Shown here: piece after piece, positions 1-8,786 of the stretch
Position numbering within the stretch: the stretch's first letter is position 1
Layout of the letters: each line of letters opens with the position of its first letter
Assembly: GCA_964425195.1 (NCBI GenBank)
Contig: CAYRLG010000007.1
Span: 78,288 to 142,287, forward strand
Origin: Desulfamplus sp964425195
GTDB lineage: Bacteria; Desulfobacterota; Desulfobacteria; Desulfobacterales; Desulfobacteraceae
Length of the DNA: 64,000 nucleotides
Reading direction: 5' to 3'
Position numbers and translations under genes: made by a program
The notes under the pieces: model-generated
What the model was told of the DNA's origin: nothing
Database searches by the model: none
Seen by the model: the letters and a program-made list of their open reading frames with translations, nothing else

Positions 1-522
1 TATTGTGACATCATGCCCTTTTATTATAAGGTCTCCTGCTACTGTAAGCCCAGATGGACCAGAGCCTATAATTGCGACCTTCTTGCCGGTTTTTGGAGCA
101 ACTTTTGGAAGCTCAACAGAACCCTTTTCTCTTGCGTAGTCAGCGGCAAATCTTTCCAGATATCCAATGGCAACAGAACTTCCCTTTTTGCCAAGAATAC
201 ATCTGCCCTCACATTGAATCTCTTGAGGACATACACGCCCACAAACTGCTGGAAGAGCATTTCTCTCCCAAAGTGTTATAGCAGCACCTTCAAAATCGCT
301 GTTGGCAATTTTATTAATAAACCCCGGAATATTTACTGAAACAGGACAACCCTCTACACAAGCAGGATTTTTACACTGTAGGCATCTTGAAGCCTCAATT
401 TTAGCCATTTCTGGTGTCAAGCCTAACGGGACTTCCATAAAATTTCTTTTTCTAACTTCAGGAGCCTGTTCCGGCATCTTTGTCCTTGGTGTCTGTTCTT
501 TTTTCACTTTTGTCTCTACCAT
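1..522 (-). CDS. nfnB: NfnB / GltD-like subunit (N-terminal part, runs off the window)
   Basis: This gene reads from an ATG at 522 leftwards through the window edge, so only about 174 N-terminal residues are visible. They hold the cysteine pattern of the glutamate-synthase small-subunit family (RCLQCKNPACVEGCP, then GRVCPQEIQCEGRC), which binds [4Fe-4S] clusters. These are followed by the start of an FAD-binding Rossmann fold (KKVAIIGSGPSGLTVAGDL). It lies 88 bp downstream of the NfnA-like gene in the same orientation. That pairing is typical of NfnAB, the electron-bifurcating NADH-dependent reduced ferredoxin:NADP+ oxidoreductase, also annotated as sulfide dehydrogenase SudAB. The missing C-terminus and the pairing make NfnB more likely than a true GltD, but the family alone cannot separate the two. 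Confidence 0.85.
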   Translation of the reverse strand, partial: MVETKVKKEQTPRTKMPEQAPEVRKRNFMEVPLGLTPEMAKIEASRCLQCKNPACVEGCPVSVNIPGFINKIANSDFEGAAITLWERNALPAVCGRVCPQEIQCEGRCILGKKGSSVAIGYLERFAADYAREKGSVELPKVAPKTGKKVAIIGSGPSGLTVAGDLIIKGHDVTI

Positions 523-610
523 TGCTTTATCTTCCTTTATCTTACAGCAAAACGGCTTATTATACCATTTATTGTATTGACGATATCCTATTATATGCTT
601 CTATCTGTTA

Positions 611-1438
611 TTATAAATTCTGTTTGCATTGTTCAAGACTCACTTTCTCATCATCTTGATAAGCCTGAAGCCTTTTGGATAGCTCATCATAATCTACTTC
701 ATGACCATCAAATTCAGGACCATCTACACACGCAAACTTGGTTTTTCCACCAACAGATACGCGGCAACCACCGCACATACCAGTACCGTCAACCATGATA
801 GGATTAAGACTTACAAGAGTTTCCACTCCTTTCTCTTTTGTGATTTTTGAGACAAATTTCATCATAGGCACAGGACCAATTGCCACTACAAGGCTAATCG
901 CCTCCTTTGCCAGTACATCTTTTAGAATATCTGTTACAAAACCGTGATGTCCTCTTGAGCCGTCATCCGTACATATATAGAGAGTATCAGAAACTTTTGC
1001 CATCTTCTCTTCAAGAATCAGAAGGTCTTTGGTTCTTGAACCAAGTATGGTAATAACTTCGTTACCAGCCTCTTTGAGTCCCCTTGTAATCGGATGAAGA
1101 ACCGCAATTCCTGTTCCACCGCCAACGCAGATAACTTTTCCCTTTTTTTCAATGTGCGTTGCCTTGCCAAGTGGACCAATAACCGCAAAATATTCATCTC
1201 CTACCTTCATGTTCCCAAAAAGAGTGGTCGATTTTCCAACTATCATGTAGATAATGGTAATTGTACCCTTTTCAGGATCAACATCCGCCATTGTAAGGGG
1301 GATTCTCTCCCCTTTTTCATTAGCCTGCAGGATAACAAACTGACCCGGTTTTGCCTTTCGGGCAATCCGTGGCGCTTCGATTTCGTTCAGGACAATGGTT
1401 CCCTGAGCCATCTCTTCCCGATTGACAATTTTAAACAT
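611..1438 (-). CDS. nfnA: NfnA: ferredoxin-NADP+ reductase-type FAD/[2Fe-2S] subunit
   Basis: This 275-residue protein has an N-terminal FAD-binding barrel, an NAD(P)-binding half with the GGGTGI loop near residues 107-111, and a C-terminal [2Fe-2S] site with Cys at about 222, 225 and 237 (DGTGMCGGCRVSVGG then FACVDGPEF). In known NfnA proteins an Asp completes the cluster, and the Asp of DGTGM could do so here. I chose ATG 1438 because a strong AGGAGG lies 5 bases upstream of it, while the in-frame ATG 27 bases earlier has none. With the following gene it would form a soluble bifurcating complex linking ferredoxin, NADH and NADPH pools. An archaeal-type dihydroorotate dehydrogenase electron-transfer subunit (PyrK) is a relative, but the partner gene argues for NfnA. 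Confidence 0.88.
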   Translation of the reverse strand: MFKIVNREEMAQGTIVLNEIEAPRIARKAKPGQFVILQANEKGERIPLTMADVDPEKGTITIIYMIVGKSTTLFGNMKVGDEYFAVIGPLGKATHIEKKGKVICVGGGTGIAVLHPITRGLKEAGNEVITILGSRTKDLLILEEKMAKVSDTLYICTDDGSRGHHGFVTDILKDVLAKEAISLVVAIGPVPMMKFVSKITKEKGVETLVSLNPIMVDGTGMCGGCRVSVGGKTKFACVDGPEFDGHEVDYDELSKRLQAYQDDEKVSLEQCKQNL

Positions 1439-1606
1439 TTTAACCTCCTGATCTAAGTTGCCCATATTATTCGTAATAATTAGCTATTTACCAAATGTGC
1501 AATAGCTCATATCTTGCTATAACGTCTCTCTATCAGAAACTTTTCTATTAAACAATATAGAAACTTTTTTCTCAATAACAATTTATTTTCTACACATTTA
1601 TCATTT

Positions 1607-2293
1607 TCAGAGTGAATCTATTAAAGCGTTTGCAATTAGAAGACTAAGTTTTCCAAGTGCTCGGCTTTGAGCTAACACAAAAGAGTCAAATTGGTTAACA
1701 GATAATTTGTCACTATTTTTTAGCTGTTCCAATTCTTCTATTGATTCTAAGCTACTGTTTGTAACATGCTCAACAATATCAGCTCTTCCAGTTTTAGATG
1801 TTTTGATCGTTTTTTTACTTATAATCTCCCATTTCGCAATAATTTTTACACTTTGCTCTGGTGCCCCATCAAGTTGTAGAATATCGAGAACTATTTGGTA
1901 ATCAATATTAATATCTCTTTGCCAAGGGTATTTGTAAATATTACCAGTTCCAAAAATATTAGAGAGATTCTCCAAAATAATAGCTGGAATATCATCCCTT
2001 GGAGAGCCAGCCCAGAGATTAAACTCTTCAAGGCTTATCTGATTTGGAGTTTTTCTAACTACAAGTTGAGAGCGATCAAGATATTTTGGAATAGTAACAG
2101 GTCCAACTCCAAGTGTTAAATTTTTATCAAAAGCCACACCTCTGAATTTAGCAACATCTTTATCTGCCTTATATATTGTGGGTGTGAGCATATAAAACTT
2201 TGAAGGAGGACTGGTGATGCAGCCCGTCATAAAAAGAGTTAAAAAGATAAAAGTTAATAGAAAAGATGTTTTAGGTATAACTATTATTCTCAT
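1607..2293 (-). CDS. PqiC-like lipoprotein, ABC transport auxiliary component
   Basis: This 228-residue protein starts with a lipoprotein signal peptide: a basic start, a hydrophobic core and a lipobox ending MTGC with the lipidated Cys at about residue 25. The mature part resembles the ABC-type transport auxiliary / PqiC family, with SPPSKFYMLTP after the Cys and the early LTLGVGPVTIPKYLDRSQLVVR segment. Such proteins are outer-membrane lipoproteins that work with MCE proteins in phospholipid traffic between the membranes. It is the last gene of a four-gene minus-strand set (permease, ATPase, MCE protein, lipoprotein), which supports the assignment. Confidence 0.8.
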   Translation of the reverse strand: MRIIVIPKTSFLLTFIFLTLFMTGCITSPPSKFYMLTPTIYKADKDVAKFRGVAFDKNLTLGVGPVTIPKYLDRSQLVVRKTPNQISLEEFNLWAGSPRDDIPAIILENLSNIFGTGNIYKYPWQRDINIDYQIVLDILQLDGAPEQSVKIIAKWEIISKKTIKTSKTGRADIVEHVTNSSLESIEELEQLKNSDKLSVNQFDSFVLAQSRALGKLSLLIANALIDSL

Positions 2294-2382
2294 TTACTGA
2301 TAGCTCCTATATATATCAGTTCGTTAGATAATTTCTATAAATCTCCATCCCTTCAAAGGTGTGGGGGCAATAAACTGTTTAA

Positions 2383-3552
2383 TCATCTTTTTCCCTGTAT
2401 CAAAGCCTCAGGGTGGCGTTCAAGATAGTCAGCCAAAAGGCGCAAAGAGCGTGCAGCATCAGACAGTTCATTTAAGGTGTTGTTTAAATTGTTAACAACA
2501 ACTGAATCGCTGCCTGCTACTCGCTCAAATCCTTTGAACATAATAGCAGCCTGCTCTGAGGCTACTTTTGCAGCATTTGCAGCATCGGTTGCACTGCCCA
2601 AGGTTGCTTTAAGTGTTATTATGGACTCTTTTGCAGATTTAGATAGCGGTGATACTTCATTATTTATGTTGGTGATAACTCTATTTGTATTATTTAATGT
2701 CTCATTAATTGATGTTCCAGTAGTTTCTAACTGAAGGGTAGCTCTATCTATTAATTCTTTTGTATCTAAAATGGTATGAGTCAGTAAACTCCCCACTTCT
2801 GTCACCTGATTATTGGAGTTATACATCAAATTTTTTGCTGTTTTAATGGTATCTTCAATATCTGCTGCAATATTTGGAAGATGAGCATCTAAACTTCCTG
2901 AGATTTTGTTAAGACTTGCCAATGTCAGAGACAGAGATTGGAGTAACTGACCAATTGAATCGCTATTAAAAGATTTTTCAACACTGCTGATAATTGAAAA
3001 GAGTTTATCAAACATCTCCTCAATAGGAACCTGTTTGATTTTTTGAGCAAGCTCTTCAATATCTGTCTGAATCGTTGGTATTTCAGGATAATCTGATGGC
3101 ACTTCAGATAATCTTGCAGGTTTATCAGGATGAAAATCAAGACCTACAAGAAGTTGACCGGTAACTATGCTTTGCATCTCAAGTTGTGCTCTAAGACCCT
3201 GGGCAATTAATCCATTGAGATTCTCTTCAATAGATAAATCATAACCAGAACCTCCATTATCAGACATAACAACAAGGTCTTTTCCAATCTCTATAACAAC
3301 TGGAATTGAAAATTTACGGCTTTTTGAAGTTGCACTAATCCTTATATCTCTTACAGAGCCAATTTTAACACCTCTAAGTACAACTGGAGCCCCAATAGAA
3401 AGCCCCTTTACAGAGCCTTTAAAATGGAGAACAAAAAAATTTTTGTCTTCAAAAAAAGAACCAGAACCAAACACCAAAATTGCCAAAACAGAAAGAGCCA
3501 CTGCTCCAACAACAAATGCACCTATTAAAACATTATCAGGCTTTTTACTCAT
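2383..3552 (-). CDS. mlaD: MlaD-type MCE-domain protein
   Basis: This 389-residue protein has one N-terminal transmembrane anchor (about residues 9-29, GAFVVGAVALSVLAILVFG) and an MCE domain at about 35-120 (FVLHFKGSVKGLSIGAPVVLRGVKIGSV). A long helical tail rich in Ser, Thr and Asn follows (about 170-370). It is the periplasmic substrate-binding part of a lipid ABC transporter. The tail is longer than in E. coli MlaD and more like YebT/PqiB or plant-type MCE tails, which could span the periplasm. Its ATG overlaps the stop of the ATPase gene by 4 bases, so the two are translationally coupled. The next gene downstream is a PqiC-like lipoprotein. Confidence 0.88.
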   Translation of the reverse strand: MSKKPDNVLIGAFVVGAVALSVLAILVFGSGSFFEDKNFFVLHFKGSVKGLSIGAPVVLRGVKIGSVRDIRISATSKSRKFSIPVVIEIGKDLVVMSDNGGSGYDLSIEENLNGLIAQGLRAQLEMQSIVTGQLLVGLDFHPDKPARLSEVPSDYPEIPTIQTDIEELAQKIKQVPIEEMFDKLFSIISSVEKSFNSDSIGQLLQSLSLTLASLNKISGSLDAHLPNIAADIEDTIKTAKNLMYNSNNQVTEVGSLLTHTILDTKELIDRATLQLETTGTSINETLNNTNRVITNINNEVSPLSKSAKESIITLKATLGSATDAANAAKVASEQAAIMFKGFERVAGSDSVVVNNLNNTLNELSDAARSLRLLADYLERHPEALIQGKR

Positions 3553-4397
3553 CTTTTTCCTACTCCTCTGGTCAGAAAATTAATCACTCTCTGGTCTTGT
3601 GAACTCTTTAGAAGCTCTTTTGGGTCTCCATTAGCAATCATGGTTTTAGTTACAGGATCGAGAAATACCGAATTTGTTCCAATGGCAAAGATACTTGCAA
3701 GCTCATGAGTTACAACAACGATAGTTGAAGAAAAACTCTCTCTTATCTCTATAATTAAATCATCTAACAGCCTTGCACTTACAGGATCAAGACCTGCTGA
3801 TGGCTCATCAAAAAAGAGAAAATCTGGATCAAGAGCCATAGCTCTGGCAAGACCTGCACGCTTTCTCATTCCGCCACTTATCTCAGAAGGGTAATAATCC
3901 TCAAAGCCGGCAAGCCCTACAAGGGAGAGTTTTAAAGATGCAATCTCCATTATCTGAGAGCAGCTTAAATTTGTATAAACTTCTAATGGAAGAGCAATAT
4001 TTTCAGCAAGTGTCATAGAACTCCAAAGAGCACCACTTTGATATAATATCCCGAAATTTTTCATTAATGCTCTTTTTTTATCTGCTGATGCTTGCCAAAA
4101 ATTGATATTTTTTTTCTCATAATTAACATTTTTATTTTCTAAACTATAAACAATATCACCTTTAGCAGGTTTTTGTAGCCCTACAAGATGCTTCAAAAGG
4201 GTACTTTTACCACAACCGCTACCCCCCATTATGATAAAAATATCGCCCTTATTTACAGTGAAATCAAGGTTTTGCTGAACTATAAGAGTTCCATAAGCCA
4301 TAGTGAGATTTTTTACTATAATGTGAGCGTTTTCACTATTATTATTTGTCTTTGTATCTATCTTTTTTGAAATAGTATAATCTGATGCTATATCCAA
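3549..4397 (-). CDS. mlaF: MlaF-type ABC transporter ATPase
   Basis: This is an ABC ATPase of the MCE/lipid-transport class. It shows Walker A GGSGCGKSTL, the signature ISGGMRKRAGLARA and Walker B FLFFDEPSAGLDP. ISGGMRKR is characteristic of MlaF/Ttg2A proteins. The start is uncertain. No ATG precedes the core, so I chose TTG 4397, just after the stop of the permease gene at 4402. A TTG at 4454 would give 301 residues and a 53-base overlap with the permease gene. The product should energise the neighbouring MlaE permease. Confidence 0.87.
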   Translation of the reverse strand: MDIASDYTISKKIDTKTNNNSENAHIIVKNLTMAYGTLIVQQNLDFTVNKGDIFIIMGGSGCGKSTLLKHLVGLQKPAKGDIVYSLENKNVNYEKKNINFWQASADKKRALMKNFGILYQSGALWSSMTLAENIALPLEVYTNLSCSQIMEIASLKLSLVGLAGFEDYYPSEISGGMRKRAGLARAMALDPDFLFFDEPSAGLDPVSARLLDDLIIEIRESFSSTIVVVTHELASIFAIGTNSVFLDPVTKTMIANGDPKELLKSSQDQRVINFLTRGVGKR

Positions 4398-4401
4398 AGT
4401 T

Positions 4402-5526
4402 CTAAATTCCCAAAATATTACATAAAACTGTAATAATAGCAGTTGCAACCACAATCGCTACAATACTGGTTACTACAGCTGATGTAGCAGCCTCACCTAC
4501 AGCAGATGCACTTCTTTTACATTGCATCCCACGAAAACAGCCTGCAAGAGCTACAAGTATTCCAAATACAAAACTCTGAAAAATGCCAATCCAGAAGCTG
4601 TTAAGTCCTACAGATGCCTTTGTCATATTGTAGTACTCCATAATATTTAAGTCTAACATAAACACTCCAACGATCATTCCTCCAAGTATCCCCATTAGAT
4701 CAGCATAAACACAAAGCAGAGGCATTATAATTGATAGTGCAAGCACACGAGGTAGAACTAAAAATTCAATAGGTGATATTCCAAGTGTTTTAAGGGCATC
4801 AATCTCTTCATTTACCTCCATTGTGCCAAGTTGTGCAGCAAAAGCTGCTCCTGTTCTTCCTGCCATGATAACTCCTGCCATAACAGCTCCCATAACACGA
4901 ATCATGGCAATTCCAACAAGGCTTGCTACATAAATTTGCGCACCGAACATAACAAGTTGAACCGCTCCAACAAATGCAAGAATTAACCCAACAAGGCAGC
5001 TTATTAATGAGACAATAGGAAGTGCTCCAATACTGCACTCTCTAATAATTGGAAAAAGTATTGAGCCTCTTACTTTATATTTGCCTGATACTAATTTTGT
5101 AAATGCAACCGTTGTCTCTCCTAAAAATGCAAGCATGTCTTTTGCGGTTTTACCAAACTTGATTGTCTTATCGCCAATATTTTCAAGCAATGAACTTTTT
5201 GCTTCTGTTTTTCTTACACCTTTTCGTTCTGGAACAGCTTCAGCAAGGGCAATAAGTTTTTTAACCCCTCTTGGTAACGACTCTATAATAAATAAGATAT
5301 CGTGCTTTAAGCAGTAAGATTTAATATGGTTAAGAAATGTTAGAATCGAACTATCCCAGCTTTTAAGGGCAGATGTCTCAAAGTGCACTGCTGCAAGATC
5401 AGTCAGAGAGTCTATCTTGCTAATTATCTCTTGAAATGGTGGGTTATCAGGAGTTTCAAGTAGAAAATCCCCTGTTATTTTTATAACAAGGGATTTATTA
5501 TTATCAATTACTTTGTATGTTATCAA
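4402..5526 (-). CDS. mlaE: MlaE-type permease with N-terminal STAS-like domain
   Basis: In this 374-residue protein the first 100 or so residues resemble a STAS domain, the fold of MlaB. The rest is the MlaE permease with about five membrane segments. It includes the conserved GRTGAAFAAQLGTMEVNEEIDALKTLG run and the later CFRGMQCKRSASAVGEAATSAVV region. Fusion of STAS and permease replaces the separate MlaB of E. coli. It is the first gene of the minus-strand lipid-transport set, and its stop nearly abuts the ATPase start. Confidence 0.88.
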   Translation of the reverse strand: MITYKVIDNNKSLVIKITGDFLLETPDNPPFQEIISKIDSLTDLAAVHFETSALKSWDSSILTFLNHIKSYCLKHDILFIIESLPRGVKKLIALAEAVPERKGVRKTEAKSSLLENIGDKTIKFGKTAKDMLAFLGETTVAFTKLVSGKYKVRGSILFPIIRECSIGALPIVSLISCLVGLILAFVGAVQLVMFGAQIYVASLVGIAMIRVMGAVMAGVIMAGRTGAAFAAQLGTMEVNEEIDALKTLGISPIEFLVLPRVLALSIIMPLLCVYADLMGILGGMIVGVFMLDLNIMEYYNMTKASVGLNSFWIGIFQSFVFGILVALAGCFRGMQCKRSASAVGEAATSAVVTSIVAIVVATAIITVLCNILGI

Positions 5527-5589
5527 TATGTTATCTTTAATTAATTTATTCTGGTTAAGACATAATCTATAAAAAAATTAAACCGTTTT

Positions 5590-6579
5590 TTATAAAATTA
5601 CAGTTGCAAGGCTAAAGTATAGAAGAAGTGTGCAAATATCTGTAAATGCTAAAGTTAAGGGTCCAGCTGCTATTTTAGGATCAAGTTTTAGTGCGTGTAA
5701 AACGGTAGGAAGAGTTAGTCCAAAAATCGCAGCCATACAAATTGCTAATAAAATACTACTGCCTATAGTGGTTGCTGCTAACCCATGACCACGCCATAGC
5801 CAGACAACCATACCAACTATAAAACCACATGCAGAACCAAGCATTAAGGCTGTTGTTATCTCTCTTTTAAATGCAGTAGCAAACCATCTTAATGTTGGAG
5901 TTCTCTTATGTAGAGTATTGATAGTTACAGTCATCGATTGCATACTAACACTTTCGCCTAACCCTAATACTAAAGTTAGGAAAAAAGCCAACACTAAACT
6001 TTTAGCTAAGGTAATTTCATAAATGCTTGAAAGCAGAGCACATATTGTTCCACTTGCAATAGTAGCCAAAAGCCAAGAGAAGCGAAGATTAAATGCCCTA
6101 AATGGAGAGGCATCACGTATTTGTGATACTCTAAAACCAATAGATTCAAATATCTCATCCATTCTATTGCGTTCTGCGACATCGATATTCTCTTCAATAA
6201 ACATATTTACATCAACAACTCCAACAATCTGCTCCACCTCATTTATAACTGGAAAAGCAAGAAACTTGTATTTGGCAAACAGCTCACAAACATTATGTAT
6301 TGTTGAATTCTCTGGAATAGTAAGTATCTCATTTATCATTATATCGGAAATAGGCTGATCTAATGATGCAATTAAAAGCCTGCGTGTAGGAATAACGCCT
6401 ACCAGACGCTCATGTTCGTCTATAACGTAAAAATATACAATTCTCTCTCCAACTCCATGCGATCTGATGTGGTCAAAGGCTTGTTTAACGGTCAAATTTT
6501 GCTTTAAGGTCACAAAATCTTTGCGGGCAATAGTTAATATAGGTTGAGAAAGAGTAACAGAGTCGCTTTGCTTAAGCAT
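5590..6579 (-). CDS. MgtE-like Mg2+ transporter lacking the N domain
   Basis: This 329-residue protein has two CBS motifs (about residues 15-140, for example VIDEHERLVGVIPTRRLL and FPVINEVEQIVGVVDV) and five predicted membrane helices from about 175 onward with MgtE features. The latter include LGLGESVSMQS, GSACGFIVGMV and a last helix with LKLDPKIAAGPLTLAFTD(I)CTLL. The Asp and Pro around DPKIAAGPL match the pore region of the SLC41/MgtE family. Standard MgtE proteins are about 450 residues with an N-terminal Mg2+-sensing superhelical domain, which is absent here. The mRNA around the ribosome-binding site holds an AAGGAG/CTCCTT inverted repeat. The function is probably divalent cation uptake. 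Confidence 0.82.
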   Translation of the reverse strand: MLKQSDSVTLSQPILTIARKDFVTLKQNLTVKQAFDHIRSHGVGERIVYFYVIDEHERLVGVIPTRRLLIASLDQPISDIMINEILTIPENSTIHNVCELFAKYKFLAFPVINEVEQIVGVVDVNMFIEENIDVAERNRMDEIFESIGFRVSQIRDASPFRAFNLRFSWLLATIASGTICALLSSIYEITLAKSLVLAFFLTLVLGLGESVSMQSMTVTINTLHKRTPTLRWFATAFKREITTALMLGSACGFIVGMVVWLWRGHGLAATTIGSSILLAICMAAIFGLTLPTVLHALKLDPKIAAGPLTLAFTDICTLLLYFSLATVIL

Positions 6580-6620
6580 TATTAAAGGAGTCTCCTTATA
6601 TGTTTTTAGGATATAAATTT

Positions 6621-7119
6621 CTATTCATTAAGCCTAACTGGTGTAACAAAACCAGATGGCTTGACAGCAACTACTGAACACTCTATCTGTGACAAAATTG
6701 CCTCTGCGGTATTACCAATAATGAATCCAGATATACCAGTTCGTGCAACAGTTCCCATTACGACAATATCTGCCTTTAGTTCAAGTGCCATTGCTGCTAT
6801 CTTTTTTTGCGCAGCTCCTCTTGGGAGATGAAATCGTGGGGCAAGGAGTTTGTAATTATCTGCCCCCTATAATATCTTTTAGCTTTTCTCCTATCACAGA
6901 AAGCCCTTTTTGGTGTAGAGCACGCTCTTTTTCAATGTAAGATTCAATATCTCCAACAGTTCTATCGCTTCTACCTCGCATGATCGATTCAGGAAAAGGT
7001 TCCCAAGCATGTACTATGTGAAAATAGGCAGATTTAGAAAAAATTGCAATCATGCTTGCTAACTCAAGAATCTTCTGGTTAAGAGAATCATCATAACTCT
7101 TAATCTTAAATTTTAAAAA
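6621..7119 (-). pseudogene. Decayed UspE-like universal stress protein
   Basis: Reading from 7119 leftwards without any start codon, the frame gives the second half of a tandem UspA protein (NQKILELASMIAIFSKSAYF, then HIVHAWEPFPESIMRGR). It then stops at TAA about 6857. Removing one base from the five-C run at 6863-6867 joins it to a second frame with the UspE C-terminal ATP-binding signature (GTVARTGISGFIIGNTAEAI and VAVKPSGFVTPV) ending at 6621. The first Usp domain, about 150 residues, is missing: the sequence upstream of 7119 has an in-frame stop and is AT-rich spacer. So there are two lesions, a truncation and a homopolymer frameshift. The frameshift alone might be a sequencing error, but the missing N-terminus is not explained that way. 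Confidence 0.7.
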
Positions 7120-7323
7120 TTATTATACAACTTTAAACTATTTTTCAAGCAATTGCAATTATGGTATTAATATGTGAAAATTAACTATTAGTATATTAAA
7201 AAATCTATAAAAATTAGTGTTATTTGCTTACAAAAAAACATTAACTTTATTTACTTAAAAAAGCAAAAGAGGCTTTCATTATTGATTACAACTGCTTCTA
7301 TTAGGAGATTAGGAACGATTTAG

Positions 7324-7911
7324 ATGACTAAGATGTCAGGTTATACACTTCTTGAAGTGATGGTGGCACTAATCATAATTGGGATTTCAATTACAGCTGT
7401 TACTGGAGCATTATCAACAGCAAAAGGGTTGTCTGCCAGATCTGATTATGCAGTTGAGTCTGTCAGAATTCTAAAAAATATTTTGAATAATCCAGAACTT
7501 ATGAAGCAGATTATGGAAAATAGAAATTTTAAAAAAGTTCTTGACGATGAAGATGGGTGGATATGTACAGCAGAAACAACTCCGCTTGTAATAGATAGTT
7601 CTGAACTTATATGGGATAATAGTGATATTGGTAGTACCTCTGGCTTTAAAAGAAGAGATGGAACTGCACTACGTAGAAAAGATAGTAGAACTACTAAAAA
7701 TATGAAAAAAAGTGTAGTTGGAGAAGAGGTTGAGATTCCCCAAATGGTGAATGTTGTTTTGTGTGTTAGTCAGACAAATCAACTAATTCAAAAAGAGTAT
7801 TGTATTACAAGATGGAAAAGAGAGGAGGCTTTGGTTAGTACTCAATTTATGACAAAACCTAATAACAGTGAGACTAAAAAATCTAACAACAGTGAGGCTA
7901 AAAATAGATGA
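7324..7911 (+). CDS. gspI: Type II secretion minor pseudopilin GspI
   Basis: This 195-residue protein starts with a type IV prepilin leader, cleaved after Gly in MSG/YTLLEVMVALIIIGI. Glu5 of the mature form and the hydrophobic helix follow. It is longer than usual GspI (about 120-130) because of a polar tail ending in two copies of a NNSE-x-K unit. It opens the cluster gspI-J-K-L-M-D, and its TGA overlaps the ATG of gspJ. GspI is a tip pseudopilin that starts pilus assembly with GspJ and GspK. The assignment to GspI rests on gene order and the LLEVMVAL leader. The body is poorly conserved. Confidence 0.78.
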   Translation: MTKMSGYTLLEVMVALIIIGISITAVTGALSTAKGLSARSDYAVESVRILKNILNNPELMKQIMENRNFKKVLDDEDGWICTAETTPLVIDSSELIWDNSDIGSTSGFKRRDGTALRRKDSRTTKNMKKSVVGEEVEIPQMVNVVLCVSQTNQLIQKEYCITRWKREEALVSTQFMTKPNNSETKKSNNSEAKNR

Positions 7912-8786
7912 GTGTAGCTTTTGATCAGCTTAGAGCATTTAGCAGTTCTGGCTTTACTTTGATTGAGGTTATTGTCTCAATGGTTATTGTATCTATGATT
8001 ACGCTCATCATGGCTTTTACATTTAAGGTTAATCTTGAGGCTTGGGAACGTAGTAATAATGAAGGTGATAAGGTGCAGATTGAGATTGTACTACCTGCTA
8101 TGCTTGAACGGCAATTTAGATACCTTGCAAGCAGCACATCTTTTACAAACAGCGGTTCAGCATCTTCAAAGATTTCAAATAGGCAGCCAAACTCCTTTAA
8201 CTCCAAAAACTCACCAATAGAATCAACAGCATTAACTGAAATAGGAGTCGTTACGCAGCTTAAATTAGTAGGAAACAACCAAAATCTCTCCTTTTATACT
8301 CTCTACTCTCCGCAAGGTTCACCATCTAAAGGGCTTATACGAGTTGCCTATATTTATGATGAAGATAAAAAAGAGCTTAATGTTTACGAGAAGGTTATTA
8401 GCAATCAAGAAGATATAGATGATAGCGATGGGCTATTTTCTATATCAGCAAAGTCGGGAAAAGCTGACGGTAGATCACAAAGAACCGCTCGCAATAAATC
8501 TGGTAAAAAATCAGGAGCAAAATTTAGTAGTGATGCAATAGTTGTTGCAAAAATAAGAGATATTGAAAAATTTTCTCTATCATTTCTCTCCTTGGAAGAT
8601 TCCAAAAGGCTGACATCTTCACGAAGCTCTTCAGATATAAAGATGGATGAATCATCTTTTAAAGATTCATGGGATGGTGAGGATAATCTAAATCCACCGG
8701 ACTATATAAGGCTTCTTTTTGCCCAGACAAAGAGAAAAGGGGGAGAGCCTTTTGTCTGGCTATTCAAAGTTGGAGGTACAATTTGA
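7908..8786 (+). CDS. gspJ: Type II secretion minor pseudopilin GspJ
   Basis: This 292-residue protein has a longer pre-region (MSVAFDQLRAFSSSG) and then the prepilin motif G/FTLIEVIVSMVIVSMITLIM. A globular part of variable sequence follows, with a Lys/Ser-rich insertion at about 185-215. It overlaps gspI by 4 bases (ATGA), and its stop overlaps the start of gspK. The C-terminal PDYIRLLFAQ and GEPFVWLFKV segments resemble GspJ ends. Its role is as a tip pseudopilin in the inner membrane and periplasm. Confidence 0.78.
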   Translation: MSVAFDQLRAFSSSGFTLIEVIVSMVIVSMITLIMAFTFKVNLEAWERSNNEGDKVQIEIVLPAMLERQFRYLASSTSFTNSGSASSKISNRQPNSFNSKNSPIESTALTEIGVVTQLKLVGNNQNLSFYTLYSPQGSPSKGLIRVAYIYDEDKKELNVYEKVISNQEDIDDSDGLFSISAKSGKADGRSQRTARNKSGKKSGAKFSSDAIVVAKIRDIEKFSLSFLSLEDSKRLTSSRSSSDIKMDESSFKDSWDGEDNLNPPDYIRLLFAQTKRKGGEPFVWLFKVGGTI

